DNA of 64,000 nt. Origin: Rudaea cellulosilytica DSM 22992. Lineage in GTDB: Bacteria > Pseudomonadota > Gammaproteobacteria > Xanthomonadales > Rhodanobacteraceae. Position numbers and translations under genes: made by a program. The stretch is taken from NCBI RefSeq assembly GCF_000378125.1, contig NZ_KB899243.1, forward strand, positions 372,001-436,000, written 5' to 3'. Shown piece by piece: positions 17,552 to 27,134 of this stretch; within the stretch, counting starts at the first letter, position 1; every line of letters begins with the position of its first letter. The notes under the pieces are model-generated. The model ran no database searches and had not been told where the DNA came from. It was given only the letters and a program-made list of their open reading frames with translations.

Positions 17552-18978
17552 TGGATATGGCCGTAGATCCCGATACCGACGATGCGGCATCGCCGAGCGC
17601 CACGGTACACGTGCGACCGCGGCGGATCAGGTCGTTGCGCATGCGCCTGCTGCTCGCGCTGTCGTTGATGATCCTCGTGCTCTGGGCCGTGCTGCTTGGC
17701 ATTTGGCAGATCTTCGCCGCGCGCGACCAGACCGTGTGGGACGACTCGCTGCGCCAAGTCGCCGTACTGGCCCTGGCGTCCCTGCCCGCCGACGCCGAAG
17801 GCGTGTTCGCCCATCCCGGGCAACTCGCCCAGGCGCCGCGCGTCATGCCGAACGTGGAGGCTGAGAAGGACATCAGTTTCCAGATCTGGCTCAACGGCCA
17901 GGCGATCGTGCGCTCGCCGAGTTCGCCGACGACGCCGCTCAAGCCGGATTTCGTCGACGGGTTCGCCAACGAGGATATCGGCGGCGAAGTATGGCGCGTG
18001 TACAGTATCGGCGATGCGAGCAGCAAGGTTTTCGTGCAGATCGGCAAGTCGCCGCAGCAGCGCGTCGGCGGCATGCTCAACGGCCTGCGCAAGGCCGGGT
18101 TCGTCACTCTGCTGCTACTCATGCTCCCGGGCATCGCGATCTGGTGGGTGACGCGCTGGTCGTTCGCGCCGATCGACACGCTGCGCGAGCTGATCGGCCG
18201 GCGCAAGCCGTTCGACCTGACCCCGCTGCCCGACGCCGAACTGCCGACCGAAGTGCGGCCGCTGATCGAGTCGTTCAACGCGCAGCTCAAGCAGCTCGAC
18301 GCCGCCGTGCAAGGTGAACGCCGCTTCATCGCCGATGCCGCGCACGAACTGCGCACACCTCTCGCCGTGCTCGCCACGCATGCGCAGGTTGCACTGCGCG
18401 CCGGGAGCATCGAGGAGAAGGACGAGGCGCTGCTGCGTCTGTCTGCGGGCGTCGAACGCAGCGCGCGCCTGTCCGAACAACTGCTCGATCTGGCCCGCGT
18501 CGACGCGGCGAAGAGTGCGCTCGAACATGCACGCGTCGATCTCTCCGAACTCGTTGTGCTGATCGTGCGCGACTTCGAGCTCGGCGCGCGCCAGCGGTGC
18601 CAGTCGATCACGCTGGAAACGGACACTGCGATCGTCAACGGCGATGTCGACGAGCTCGGCATCTTGCTGCGCAACCTCCTCGACAACGCACTGCGCTACA
18701 GCGGCGACGGCGGTCGCGTCGCAGTTTCGTGTAAGCACGCGCTGCGCAACCGCGTGATCGGCGTGAAGCTTTCGATCGCCGACAACGGCCCTGGCGTGCC
18801 AAGCGGCGAATACGCGCGCATTTTCGATCGGTTCTATCGCGTTGCCGGCAACCGCGCACGCGGTAGCGGCATCGGCCTCTCCCTGGTCGCGCGCATCGCT
18901 GCTTCGCACATGGCGACGATCGAAATCGGCCCTGGGCTCCACGGACGCGGTTTTGGCATCTGCGTCTGGTTCCCGTAG
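17551..18978 (+). CDS. Sensor histidine kinase, QseC/PmrB-like
   Basis: A 475-residue inner-membrane kinase: an N-terminal helix ([23 protein letters not shown]), a periplasmic region (about 60-180), a second helix ([17 protein letters not shown]), a HAMP-like linker, the HisKA domain with H265 in [13 protein letters not shown], and an ATPase domain with N box ([11 protein letters not shown]), G1 (DNGPGVP) and G2 ([11 protein letters not shown]). The periplasmic region suggests an extracytoplasmic signal. It partners the preceding regulator. Confidence 0.93.
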   Translation: MDMAVDPDTDDAASPSATVHVRPRRIRSLRMRLLLALSLMILVLWAVLLGIWQIFAARDQTVWDDSLRQVAVLALASLPADAEGVFAHPGQLAQAPRVMPNVEAEKDISFQIWLNGQAIVRSPSSPTTPLKPDFVDGFANEDIGGEVWRVYSIGDASSKVFVQIGKSPQQRVGGMLNGLRKAGFVTLLLLMLPGIAIWWVTRWSFAPIDTLRELIGRRKPFDLTPLPDAELPTEVRPLIESFNAQLKQLDAAVQGERRFIADAAHELRTPLAVLATHAQVALRAGSIEEKDEALLRLSAGVERSARLSEQLLDLARVDAAKSALEHARVDLSELVVLIVRDFELGARQRCQSITLETDTAIVNGDVDELGILLRNLLDNALRYSGDGGRVAVSCKHALRNRVIGVKLSIADNGPGVPSGEYARIFDRFYRVAGNRARGSGIGLSLVARIAASHMATIEIGPGLHGRGFGICVWFP

Positions 18979-19072
18979 ACCTTCGCGTCGATCCAACGCA
19001 CTCTGCACATGGCGCCGGCATGTAACGCACGGATGCGCGATACTTCGGCAGACCGCATCGCACGACGCCTCC

Positions 19073-21079
19073 ATGCCCAACCGCCTCGCCACCGAAACTA
19101 GCCCCTACCTGCGCCAACACGCGGACAATCCGGTCGACTGGTGGCCGTGGAACGCCGAAGCACTCGCCACCGCGCGTGCCCAGGACAAGCCGATCCTGCT
19201 CTCGATCGGCTACAGCGCCTGCCACTGGTGCCACGTCATGGCGCAAGAAAGCTTCGAGGACGAGGCGACCGCGCGGCTGATGAACGAAAAATTCATTTGC
19301 ATAAAAGTGGATCGCGAGGAGCGACCGGACCTCGACAAGATCTACCAGCTCGCACACCAGGCCCTGACCCGACGCGGCGGCGGCTGGCCGCTCACCGTGT
19401 TTCTCGCACCCGACGACCTCACTCCGTTCTACGCCGGCACCTATTTTCCGAAAGAAACGCGCTACGGCATGCCGCCGTTCGCCTATGTGCTCGACCAGGT
19501 ACGCGGCTTCTGGGACACGCGCCGCGACGCAGTGCGCGCGCAGAATGAAACGCTGCGCGAATTCCTCGCGAGCTACGATTCGGGCGAAGCGCATGACGGC
19601 GCGCTGGACGATGCGCCGATCCGCGCCGCGCTCGCCCAAATCCAGCGCAACTTCGATTCCGAATACGGCGGGCACGTCGGTGCGCCGAAATTCCCGCATT
19701 GCCCCGAGATGGAATTGCTACTCGACCTCGGCACGCCGCAGGCGCGCGCGACGGTCGAGCTGACCCTGACGCGCATGGCCGAAGGCGGCATCCACGACCA
19801 GATCGGCGGCGGCTTCTGCCGCTACAGCGTCGACGAGCGCTGGGAGATCCCGCACTTCGAGAAGATGCTCTACGACAATGCGCAGCTGCTGCCGCTGTAC
19901 GCGGAGCGCGCCGGCCACGCCAGTCTCGCACGCGACTTGATCGCCTGGCTTTTGCGCGAGATGACCGCGCCCACGGGCGGCTTCTACAGCGCACTCGATG
20001 CGGATTCCGAGCACGAGGAAGGCAAGTTCTACCTCTGGCAGCGAGGGGAAGTGCGCGCGTTGCTGGACGACGAGGAATTCGCCGCGGCCGAACGCCGCTA
20101 CGGATTCGACCGTCCAGCCAACTTCGAGCATCACGCCTGGAATCCGATCGCGGCCGTGCCGGTTGCGCAAATCACGACCGAGCTCGCGCTTGCGTCTAGC
20201 GAAGCGCAAGCGCGTCTTGCCCGTGCCCGCGCGAAATTGTTTGCGGCGCGCGCACAACGCGTCCGCCCCGGCCTCGACGACAAGATTCTGACTGCGTGGA
20301 ATGCACTCATGATCGCCGGCATCGCGCGTGCCTCGCGCACGCTCTCGGCGCCGCCACTGATGGGCCTCGCAGACAATGCGCTCGATTGCCTGCACGCGAG
20401 CGCGTGGCGCGACACGCGCCTGTACGCCGTCGCCGGCGAGGGCGCGGCACGATTTCCGGCCTATCTCGACGACCACGCCTTCTTGCTCGACGCACTGCTC
20501 GAATGCCTGCGGTGCCGCTGGAGCGATCGTGACTTCACCTGGGCGACGCAGCTCGCCGACACGCTGCTCGAACGCTTCGAGGATCGCGAGCAAGGCGGTT
20601 TTTTCTTCACCGCACACGATCACGAAAAGTTGATCCAGCACTCCAAGCCATTCGCCGACGAGGCGCTTCCTTCGGGCAATGGCGTCGCCGCACGCGCGCT
20701 GTTGCGGCTCGGCCACCTGCTTGGCGAAACGCGCTATCTGGACGCGGCCGAGCGCGCCCTGCGCGCCGCGTACGCGACGATGACGCAGATGCCGGCCGCC
20801 TGCGCAACACTGCAGCGCGCGCTCAACGATTTCCTGCATCCGCGCACGCTCGTCGTCGTGCGCTTCGACTCCGTCGAAGAGAACGACGCATGGCAGGCCG
20901 CACTGGTTGCCGCCGGCAACTCGCGCCGCGTCGATGCGTATTTCGTCCCGGACCATGCCGGAAATCTGTCGGGTGCGATTGCCGCGCAAACATACATCGC
21001 TGGCGGTGTCGCCTACGTCTGCCGCGGCACGCAGTGCGACGCGCCACTGCACGACGCAAGCGCGCTTCGCCTAGCGTAG
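19073..21079 (+). CDS. YyaL/DUF255 thioredoxin-fold and glycosidase-like domain protein
   Basis: A 668-residue member of the YyaL (SSP411/spermatogenesis-associated protein 20) family. The N-terminal thioredoxin-like domain has the family signature [17 protein letters not shown] and the CHWCHVM motif, followed by [13 protein letters not shown]. The rest resembles an (alpha/alpha)6-barrel ([32 protein letters not shown]). Bacterial function is unproven. A longer upstream frame overlaps the kinase gene; the ATG at 19073 gives the family N-terminus. Confidence 0.9.
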   Translation: MPNRLATETSPYLRQHADNPVDWWPWNAEALATARAQDKPILLSIGYSACHWCHVMAQESFEDEATARLMNEKFICIKVDREERPDLDKIYQLAHQALTRRGGGWPLTVFLAPDDLTPFYAGTYFPKETRYGMPPFAYVLDQVRGFWDTRRDAVRAQNETLREFLASYDSGEAHDGALDDAPIRAALAQIQRNFDSEYGGHVGAPKFPHCPEMELLLDLGTPQARATVELTLTRMAEGGIHDQIGGGFCRYSVDERWEIPHFEKMLYDNAQLLPLYAERAGHASLARDLIAWLLREMTAPTGGFYSALDADSEHEEGKFYLWQRGEVRALLDDEEFAAAERRYGFDRPANFEHHAWNPIAAVPVAQITTELALASSEAQARLARARAKLFAARAQRVRPGLDDKILTAWNALMIAGIARASRTLSAPPLMGLADNALDCLHASAWRDTRLYAVAGEGAARFPAYLDDHAFLLDALLECLRCRWSDRDFTWATQLADTLLERFEDREQGGFFFTAHDHEKLIQHSKPFADEALPSGNGVAARALLRLGHLLGETRYLDAAERALRAAYATMTQMPAACATLQRALNDFLHPRTLVVVRFDSVEENDAWQAALVAAGNSRRVDAYFVPDHAGNLSGAIAAQTYIAGGVAYVCRGTQCDAPLHDASALRLA

Positions 21080-21092
21080 CAAGATCGACAAT

Positions 21093-21677
21093 TCAATCGA
21101 AGGGCCGAACACCGATCAGCCAGCCGTGCAGCCAGAACGCAAACAGCGCCCAAATAAGCAGACCTCCTGCCAGCGCTTTCGCGTCACCCTGCCACGTGCC
21201 CGCGGGATATGACGTCCCGGCGCGGCCATCACGGGCGCGACCGGCGACGAACGACGCCACGGCCCAGGCGCCAAAGCTGCCAAACAGGACGACATCGTGC
21301 AGCATGCCGGTGGCGAGCAAATGACCGACCGCCCAGACCGCCACGCCCAATGCCTGCGGATGGCCTAGCGTCGACTTGAAGTGATTGCCCGGCACCTTGG
21401 CCGCAGCGAACAGCACGAACGCGACCAGGGTGAACAGTCCGTTCGCATGCTTGGCGGTCAGTGCCGGCACGTAGAGCAAATGCGCCTCGCGCCGCGCGAA
21501 CACGAAGCCCCAGACGATGAGCCCGAACCCGATCAGCGATACCGCCGTGTACATTCCCTTCCAACGTGCCGCGCCGATGCGCGCGATCGTGCGGGTGCGC
21601 CAGCCATCGGCGACGACGCGCACCGAATGCACGCCGAGAAAGAGGATGAGACCGAGTATCAGGATCGTCATGCTCAC
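21093..21677 (-). CDS. NnrU-family membrane protein
   Basis: A 194-residue protein with about five hydrophobic segments and the NnrU family pattern: FLGVHSVR near the N-terminus, YTAVSLIGFGLIVWGF, the K-V-P-G-N-H-F segment before GHPQALGVAVWAVGHLLATG, and a hydrophobic tail. NnrU was named for a gene linked to nitric oxide reduction, but many members, including the related isoprenoid enzyme Z-ISO, are heme-binding membrane proteins of other roles. No denitrification genes are nearby. A start two codons downstream is equally possible. Confidence 0.85.
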   Translation of the reverse strand: MSMTILILGLILFLGVHSVRVVADGWRTRTIARIGAARWKGMYTAVSLIGFGLIVWGFVFARREAHLLYVPALTAKHANGLFTLVAFVLFAAAKVPGNHFKSTLGHPQALGVAVWAVGHLLATGMLHDVVLFGSFGAWAVASFVAGRARDGRAGTSYPAGTWQGDAKALAGGLLIWALFAFWLHGWLIGVRPFD

Positions 21678-21752
21678 CTGCCGCCATATCGGTTCAAGAG
21701 TCGCTTACGCGCGGTTGTACCACCGATTCGTCACCGGGAATACCGCCGATTG

Positions 21753-22685
21753 CTACCAACTGTCCGAGGAGCCGCCACCCGCGGACTCGCCACCGCCACC
21801 ACTGAAACTGTCGCTGCTGGAACTGGAGCCACTGTCGCTGCTGGAACTGCTGTTGGAACCGCTGCCATTGTCGAACGAGCTGGCGTCGCCGCCCGCCCGT
21901 GCATAGCTTCCGCCAAACTGCGGGCGGAGGATCAACCCAAGCAGAAAGCTGACGCATGCCGTGAAAAACGACGGCAGCGTCGTCCAGTCCATTGCCTGCA
22001 TCCAGTACCACGCACCGGCGGCGCCTGCGCCGCCGGCAATGAGTCCGCCGGGCAGCGGCGGCAGAAAGAACAATAGCAAACGCAGAACGATCGACAGCAA
22101 AAGGACGACAAACACGATGAATAGCGGATTGCCGACGATGTCTTTGTTGTATCGGATATTCGATTTCGCCGGCTCATCTGCCGACGGCAACACTTCGCCG
22201 TCGATCAACTTGATAAGCGCTCCAGTCGCGTCGTGAATGCCGCCGTAGAAATCGCCTTCGCGGAATTTCGGTTTGACATAGTCGCGCAGGATTCGTGCGG
22301 TGGCCGCGTCCGGTATTGCACCTTCGAGGCCGCGCCCGACTTCGATGCGCATGCGATGGTCGTCTTTCGCCACGATCAGCAGTACGCCGTCGTCGACGCC
22401 TTTGCGGCCGAGCTTCCATTGGTCGAACACGCGGATCGCGTACTGCGCAATATCCTCGGGCTGCGTGCTTAAAACGAGAAGTATTGCAATCTGCGAGTTC
22501 TTGCGCTGTTGCAGCGCAGCCAGTTCGGAATCGAGCGTTTGCTTTTGCTGCGCATCCAAAGTCGCCGTTTGATCGGTGACGCGCTCGCTGAGTTGCGGAA
22601 TCGGTCGTAACTCAGCCGTCACGGCAACCTGCGGCAACGCGACGGCGAGACAAAGAGCGAACAGGACCCAGCGCAACGGGATCAC
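21753..22685 (-). CDS. TPM-domain membrane protein (YgcG-like), fourth TPM gene of the operon
   Basis: A 310-residue protein with a signal peptide (VLFALCLAVALPQVAVTAE), a TPM (DUF477) domain of about 140 residues (VTDQTATLDAQQ through KLIDGE, including DDGVLLIVAKDDHRMRIEVGRGLEGAIPDA), one or two transmembrane helices, and a Ser/Gly-rich tail ending SSDSW. TPM domains in plants have been reported as phosphatases in photosystem repair; bacterial roles are unclear. The GTG start overlaps the stop of the preceding gene (GTGA). Confidence 0.88.
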   Translation of the reverse strand: MIPLRWVLFALCLAVALPQVAVTAELRPIPQLSERVTDQTATLDAQQKQTLDSELAALQQRKNSQIAILLVLSTQPEDIAQYAIRVFDQWKLGRKGVDDGVLLIVAKDDHRMRIEVGRGLEGAIPDAATARILRDYVKPKFREGDFYGGIHDATGALIKLIDGEVLPSADEPAKSNIRYNKDIVGNPLFIVFVVLLLSIVLRLLLFFLPPLPGGLIAGGAGAAGAWYWMQAMDWTTLPSFFTACVSFLLGLILRPQFGGSYARAGGDASSFDNGSGSNSSSSSDSGSSSSSDSFSGGGGESAGGGSSDSW

Positions 22686-23170
22686 AGCAACACCGGGGCA
22701 TCCGACAGTTCGTTCGAACGCGGCTTGCCATCAGCCGGAAAATGTCGGGCGAGAATGGCGCTGACCGCCTCGACGCCCTCGACCGCGCCACGTTGGTAAT
22801 CGCGCGCTGCGAACCGTTCGCGCATGCGATCGCAGACCGCCTGCCATTCGGATTGTGCAACGCGCGCGGCGATGCCACGGTCCGCGACGATTTCGATGGC
22901 GCGCTCGGCGAGCAGCACGTAGATCAAAACACCGCTGTTGTGTTCCGTATCCCATACGCGCAGCTGCGCGAACACTTCCTGTGCGCGATCGCGCGGCGTG
23001 CGCTTGCGCGCGAGGTCGCGCAACGGCATCGCATGTTCGATCGCGAAGCAGACTTGTCCGACATGTAGCCGCTCGCCAGCGGCAATCGCCTGATGGATCG
23101 CGTCGAGCGCCGCACGCGGAAACTGCGCGCTGACACGCGTATGTGCCACGAGATGTCTGGTCCAACGCAT
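22682..23170 (-). CDS. Small TPM-domain protein without signal peptide, third TPM gene
   Basis: A 162-residue protein that is essentially a divergent TPM domain (LDAIHQAI, RAQEVFAQLRVWDTEHNSGVLIYVLLAERAIEIVADRGIAARV). It has no signal peptide, membrane helix or glycine tail, so it is probably cytoplasmic or faces the cytoplasm with its membrane-bound paralogues. A good Shine-Dalgarno (TAGGAG) precedes the ATG. It starts 9 bp after the upstream TPM gene and overlaps the next. Confidence 0.82.
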   Translation of the reverse strand: MRWTRHLVAHTRVSAQFPRAALDAIHQAIAAGERLHVGQVCFAIEHAMPLRDLARKRTPRDRAQEVFAQLRVWDTEHNSGVLIYVLLAERAIEIVADRGIAARVAQSEWQAVCDRMRERFAARDYQRGAVEGVEAVSAILARHFPADGKPRSNELSDAPVLL

Positions 23171-23179
23171 ATCGTTCTC

Positions 23180-24289
23180 CTACCAGCTGCCCGATGCCCC
23201 ACCGCCACCCGAACTCCCGCCGCCGCCGCTGAAGCCGCCCCCGCCGCTCGAACTACTGCCCCCTCCGCCCCCGAGCAATATATCCAGCAGCAAACTGAAA
23301 ATGAAACCGAGGAGATTCGAGAATAGCTCACCCCAGGTCATGCCGCCGATCCACTTCTGCGACGCGCCGTTCGGAGCGATCTTCCAACCGATCCAGGCGG
23401 TGATCATCGCAATGCCGGCGACGCCTGTCGGAGTGAACGCCGGCACCTCATTCGGCAATTCAACGCCTGCGCGCTTTGCCCACAGGTACAGCGCGGCGAC
23501 GACCACCGGTCCGACGAGCAACCCGCTCGCGTGCCGCGCGCCGATCGGCACGATCCGGATTGGAAAGATGCCGAATATGACGCTCAACACCACCGCGACT
23601 GCTGCCCCCACTCCCGCGCCAATCAGCGCGATTGGGAAGATATAGAAAAGAATCGTGAGCCACAGTGGCGGCGCGCGCAGATCGTCCGAAGATGCCGGCC
23701 CGTCGAGCGGTGCCGGCAGGGATTCGCCGTCGATGAGAGTGGTCAGCACCGCAATAGCATCGTGCAGGCCGAGGTAGTAATCGCTGTCGCGGAACTTGGG
23801 CGTGATGTATTCGCGAATGATGCGCGCCGCGGCTGCGTCCGGGATGGCGCCTTCGAGTCCGCGGCCGACTTCGATACGCACGCGGTGATCGTCCTTGGCC
23901 ACGATCAGCAACACACCGTCGTCGATGCCCTTGCGGCCGAGCTTCCACTGTTCGAACACGCGCGTCGCATACGGCGCGATGTCCTCGGGCTGCGTGGTCG
24001 GCACGATCAGCACGGCGATCTGCGCACCCTTGCGCTGTTCGAGCGCGACAAGTTCGGATTCGAGATCCTGCGTCTGTTGCGCGTTGAGCGTGTCCGTCGT
24101 GTCGGTGATGCGCGCGGCAAGCGGCGGAATCGCCTGCAGACCGTCCTGCGCGATCGCGCCTGTCAGCGTCAGCGCGAAGAAGAAGGCAACGGCGACCGAC
24201 CGTGCAATCGCCCGGCAGAGTTTCCCTGCAAACGTGGGCGCCAATCGTCGCAGGCAACTACTCGGGGCAGTTGCGTCTGCGCCACGCAT
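23180..24289 (-). CDS. TPM-domain membrane protein (YgcG-like), second TPM gene
   Basis: A 369-residue protein: a positively charged N-terminus and signal/anchor (SVAVAFFFALTLTGAIAQ), a TPM domain (ITDTTDTLNAQQ to TLIDGE, with DDGVLLIVAKDDHRVRIEVG), several transmembrane helices in the middle, then a Gly/Ser tail ending GASGSW. It is the longest paralogue because of its membrane region. The ATG at 24289 lies two bases after the preceding gene's stop; a longer upstream frame is an arginine-rich artefact of the neighbour's glycine-rich coding DNA. Confidence 0.88.
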   Translation of the reverse strand: MRGADATAPSSCLRRLAPTFAGKLCRAIARSVAVAFFFALTLTGAIAQDGLQAIPPLAARITDTTDTLNAQQTQDLESELVALEQRKGAQIAVLIVPTTQPEDIAPYATRVFEQWKLGRKGIDDGVLLIVAKDDHRVRIEVGRGLEGAIPDAAAARIIREYITPKFRDSDYYLGLHDAIAVLTTLIDGESLPAPLDGPASSDDLRAPPLWLTILFYIFPIALIGAGVGAAVAVVLSVIFGIFPIRIVPIGARHASGLLVGPVVVAALYLWAKRAGVELPNEVPAFTPTGVAGIAMITAWIGWKIAPNGASQKWIGGMTWGELFSNLLGFIFSLLLDILLGGGGGSSSSGGGGFSGGGGSSGGGGASGSW

Positions 24290-24291
24290 GA

Positions 24292-25212
24292 TCACCAGCT
24301 CCCCGAGGCGCCGCCTCCTCCGAACGAACCGCCGCCGCCGCTGAAACCACCGCCTCCCCCGCCGCCTCCGAAACTGCCGCCGCCGAGGCCACCGCCCGAC
24401 AAGCCACCCCAGCCGCCGCGATTGGCGAAGCCACCAACGCCGACGCCGAGCAGGCCAAGGACGAGACCGACGATACCGAGACCGATCGTCAGCGGCAGCA
24501 CGCCGCCGGACAGCAGCCACGCGGTACCGCCGCCGACGAGGGCGGTGAGGCCGCCGCGCGGCGGCGCCGACAGGCCGCCGAACAGCGAGCGCGCAAACAG
24601 GATCGCGAACACGGCGAAGATGGCCGTATTGAACGGATCGCCGTTGCCGGACGAGGACTTGTGCTCATCGGTCAACGGCGACGGCAATGGCTCGCCCTGG
24701 ATCAATTTGGTCAACGCATCGGTCGCGTCGTGGATACCGCCAAAGAAATCGCCACTGCGAAACTTTGGCGTGATGTATTCGCGGATGATGCGTGCGCCGG
24801 CGGCATCGGGAATCGCCCCTTCGAGGCCACGGCCGACTTCGATGCGCACGCGCCGGTCGTTCTTGGCGACGATCAGGATCACGCCGTCGTCGGTGCCCTT
24901 GCGCCCAAGCTTCCAGGCGTCGCCGACGCGGATGCCGTATTGCGCGATGTCCTCGGGCTGCGTCGTCGGCACGATGAGCACGCCGAGCTGCGAGCCCTTG
25001 CTCTGCTCGAGCGCAGTCAGTTCGCTTTCCAGTTGCTGCTGCTGTTGCGTGTCGAGCGTGCCGGTGAGATCGGTGACATGCGCCTTGAGCGGCGGAATCG
25101 GCTGCGGATCACCATCGGCTGCGCGCACCGCGGGGGCGAGCAGGCATAACAGGCACACAAAAACCAGGCACAGATCAACCCGGACGCCAGCGGAAGAGAA
25201 ATCCGCTCGCAT
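24292..25212 (-). CDS. TPM-domain membrane protein (YgcG-like), first TPM gene
   Basis: A protein of 306 residues: signal peptide (LCLVFVCLLCLLAPAVRA), TPM domain (VTDLTGTLDTQQ to KLIQGE), two hydrophobic segments, and a long glycine-rich tail ending GASGSW. Three in-frame starts are possible: ATG at 25212 (used here), TTG at 25221, which sits six bases after AGGGGA and may be better supplied with a ribosome-binding site, and GTG at 25245. It follows lemA closely and is very similar to the two membrane paralogues downstream, which suggests tandem duplication. Confidence 0.88.
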   Translation of the reverse strand: MRADFSSAGVRVDLCLVFVCLLCLLAPAVRAADGDPQPIPPLKAHVTDLTGTLDTQQQQQLESELTALEQSKGSQLGVLIVPTTQPEDIAQYGIRVGDAWKLGRKGTDDGVILIVAKNDRRVRIEVGRGLEGAIPDAAGARIIREYITPKFRSGDFFGGIHDATDALTKLIQGEPLPSPLTDEHKSSSGNGDPFNTAIFAVFAILFARSLFGGLSAPPRGGLTALVGGGTAWLLSGGVLPLTIGLGIVGLVLGLLGVGVGGFANRGGWGGLSGGGLGGGSFGGGGGGGGFSGGGGSFGGGGASGSW

Positions 25213-25255
25213 CCATGTCAATCCGTGTCCCCTGGTGCTTTTCACACCGCTGTGT

Positions 25256-25888
25256 TCAGTGCGCCGGTTGTGCGGGCGGTTGCGCCGGCTGCGCCGCAGG
25301 CTTGTTGAAGTCGACGGTCGGCGCGGTCGAAATCGCCTTCTCGTTGTCGACGGTGAAGTTGGCCTTGGCCTTGTAGCCGAACATCATCGCGGTGAGGTTC
25401 TGCGGGAAGCTGCGGGCGAAGGTGTTGTAGTCCTGGATCGCCGTGATGTAGCGGTTGCGCGCGACGGCAATCCGGTTCTCGGTGCCTTCGAGCTGCGCCT
25501 GCAGATTCTGGAACAGGCCGTCGGCCTTGAGGTTCGGATAGTTCTCCGACACGGCCATCAGCCGTGACAGCGCGCTGGAGAGCTCGCCCTGTGCCTGCTG
25601 GAACGCCTTCATCTTGTTCTCGTCGGTGAGATCATCGGCGTTGAGCGTGATCTTGCCGACGCTGGCGCGCGCGTTGGTCACCGCCTCGAGCGTGGACTGC
25701 TCGTGCTCGGCGTAGCCCTTGACCGTATTGACCAGGTTCGGCACGAGGTCGGCGCGACGCTGGTACTGGTTGATCACCTCGGACCAGGCAGCCTTGACGG
25801 CTTCGTCCTTGGACTGGAAGGCGTTGTAGCCGCAGCCGGACAGGACGAACGCGGCGATCAACAGCAATGCGATGCGTTGCAGGTGCAT
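25256..25888 (-). CDS. lemA: LemA-family lipoprotein
   Basis: A 210-residue protein with a lipoprotein signal (LLIAAFVLSGC), so it is anchored in a membrane after diacylation by Lgt. The LemA core follows: YNAFQSKDEAVKAAWSEVINQYQRRADLVPNLV, ENYPNLKADGLFQNLQAQLEGTENRIAVARNRY and YNTFARSFPQN. The Pro/Gln/Ala tail is low-complexity. LemA genes are commonly adjacent to TPM genes, as here, suggesting a shared membrane function. The ATG follows AGGGG at a good distance. Confidence 0.92.
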   Translation of the reverse strand: MHLQRIALLLIAAFVLSGCGYNAFQSKDEAVKAAWSEVINQYQRRADLVPNLVNTVKGYAEHEQSTLEAVTNARASVGKITLNADDLTDENKMKAFQQAQGELSSALSRLMAVSENYPNLKADGLFQNLQAQLEGTENRIAVARNRYITAIQDYNTFARSFPQNLTAMMFGYKAKANFTVDNEKAISTAPTVDFNKPAAQPAQPPAQPAH

Positions 25889-25976
25889 GGTCTTACCCCT
25901 CCGATGGATGGCAACCGGAGCATCATACCGAATACGCCCGCCGGCAGCGCAAGCGGCGCCGCCGCATGGCGGCGGA

Positions 25977-26693
25977 TCAGGCCGGCGGATTCTGCTTCTT
26001 GGCCGCGAGCAGGTTGAGCACTTCCACGATGGCCGAGAACGCCATCGACCCGTAGATATAGGCACGCGGGATGTGCACGTCGAGACATTCGCCGACGAGC
26101 ACGATGCCGATCAGCACGATGAACGCCAGCGCGAGCATGCGGATCGCCGGGTTGTTGTCGATGAATTCGCCGACCGGATTGGACGCGAACAACATCACCG
26201 CCACGGCCAGCACGATTGCGCCGACCATGACCGGGATGTTGCGCACCATGCCGACCGCGGTGATCACCGAATCGATCGAGAACACGATGTCGATGATCGC
26301 GATCTGGGCGATGACCCAGGCGAAGCTCGCCGCCGCCGTGTTGGCAACGGTCTCGGTGTGCTTGCCGCGGATCGCATCGACGATCTCCATGATGCCCTTG
26401 ACGATGAGGAAGACACCGCCGCCACCGAGGATGAGGTCGCGCACCGAGATGACCTTGCCGAACAGGCTGAACAGCGGCATGTGCTTGTCGTCCATGCGCG
26501 CGAAATGGGCGAGCGTGACGAGCAGGGCGATGCGCGTGAGGCAGGCGAAGGCGAGTCCGACTTTGCGCGCGAGCGCGCGCTGCTCGGCCGGAAGGCGGCT
26601 GACCGCGATCGAGATGAAGACGAGGTTGTCGACACCGAGCACGATTTCCAGCGTCGACAAGGTGAACAGGGCAATCCAGAGTTCAGCGTCCAA
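25977..26693 (-). CDS. TerC-family integral membrane protein
   Basis: A 238-residue polytopic protein with the TerC pattern: LFTLSTLEIVLGVDNLVFISI near the N-terminus and IAIIDIVFSIDSVITAVGM in the middle, each with a conserved intramembrane aspartate, plus an arginine-rich loop between. Homologues include tellurite-resistance TerC and manganese exporters; a metal-export role is plausible, not shown. The start is TTG with a weak ribosome site. Confidence 0.9.
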   Translation of the reverse strand: MDAELWIALFTLSTLEIVLGVDNLVFISIAVSRLPAEQRALARKVGLAFACLTRIALLVTLAHFARMDDKHMPLFSLFGKVISVRDLILGGGGVFLIVKGIMEIVDAIRGKHTETVANTAAASFAWVIAQIAIIDIVFSIDSVITAVGMVRNIPVMVGAIVLAVAVMLFASNPVGEFIDNNPAIRMLALAFIVLIGIVLVGECLDVHIPRAYIYGSMAFSAIVEVLNLLAAKKQNPPA

Positions 26694-26732
26694 TCTCGTT
26701 CAGCCTCGTTCGGAAAACGGCGAGCACCACAT

Positions 26733-27107
26733 TTAGGTCGTGGCGTGCTGCCAGAGGATCAAGCCCCAGCACAAAGCCACGTTCAGCATGAGCAGGAACA
26801 CCGCGGCCGAACCCATGTCCTTGGCGCGACCGGCGAGCTCGTGGAATTCGGGCGTCGTTTTATCGACTACTGCCTCGATCGCGGAGTTCAAAATCTCCGC
26901 GGCGAGGACGAGTATCAGGCAGCCCACAAGCATCGCTTTCTCGACCGCGCCGCGGCCGATCCAGAGACCGAGCGGAAACAATACGATCGACAGATAGACC
27001 TCGAGGCGGAACGAGGCCTCGAACGTCCAGCTCGCGTGCAGCCCCTTCATCGACCAGATGAAGGCCTTGTAGATTTGCTTCGGGCCACGCGGCTCGGTAC
27101 TCGGCAT
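26733..27107 (-). CDS. dgkA: Diacylglycerol kinase DgkA
   Basis: A 124-residue inner-membrane kinase that phosphorylates diacylglycerol, recycling lipid left by phosphoglycerol transfer. Three transmembrane helices and the active-site segment AAEILNSAIEAVVDKTTPEFHELAGRAKDMGSAAV are present. An N-terminal amphipathic stretch has FRLEVYLSIVLFPLG. It lies between terC and gcvPB on the same strand, with about 30-40 bp gaps. Confidence 0.95.
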   Translation of the reverse strand: MPSTEPRGPKQIYKAFIWSMKGLHASWTFEASFRLEVYLSIVLFPLGLWIGRGAVEKAMLVGCLILVLAAEILNSAIEAVVDKTTPEFHELAGRAKDMGSAAVFLLMLNVALCWGLILWQHATT

Positions 27108-27134
27108 CGTCCCTCCCCTGTCGACGACGGCGCG

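Noticed and set aside
23180-24520. An N-terminal extension of the second TPM protein to 24520
   Set aside because: The added 77 residues are nearly all R and W, read out of frame from the neighbour's glycine codons; the ATG at 24289 directly follows the neighbour's stop.
23531-25567. A 678-codon proline-rich frame on the plus strand
   Set aside because: Its proline runs are the complement of the glycine-rich tails of the TPM genes.
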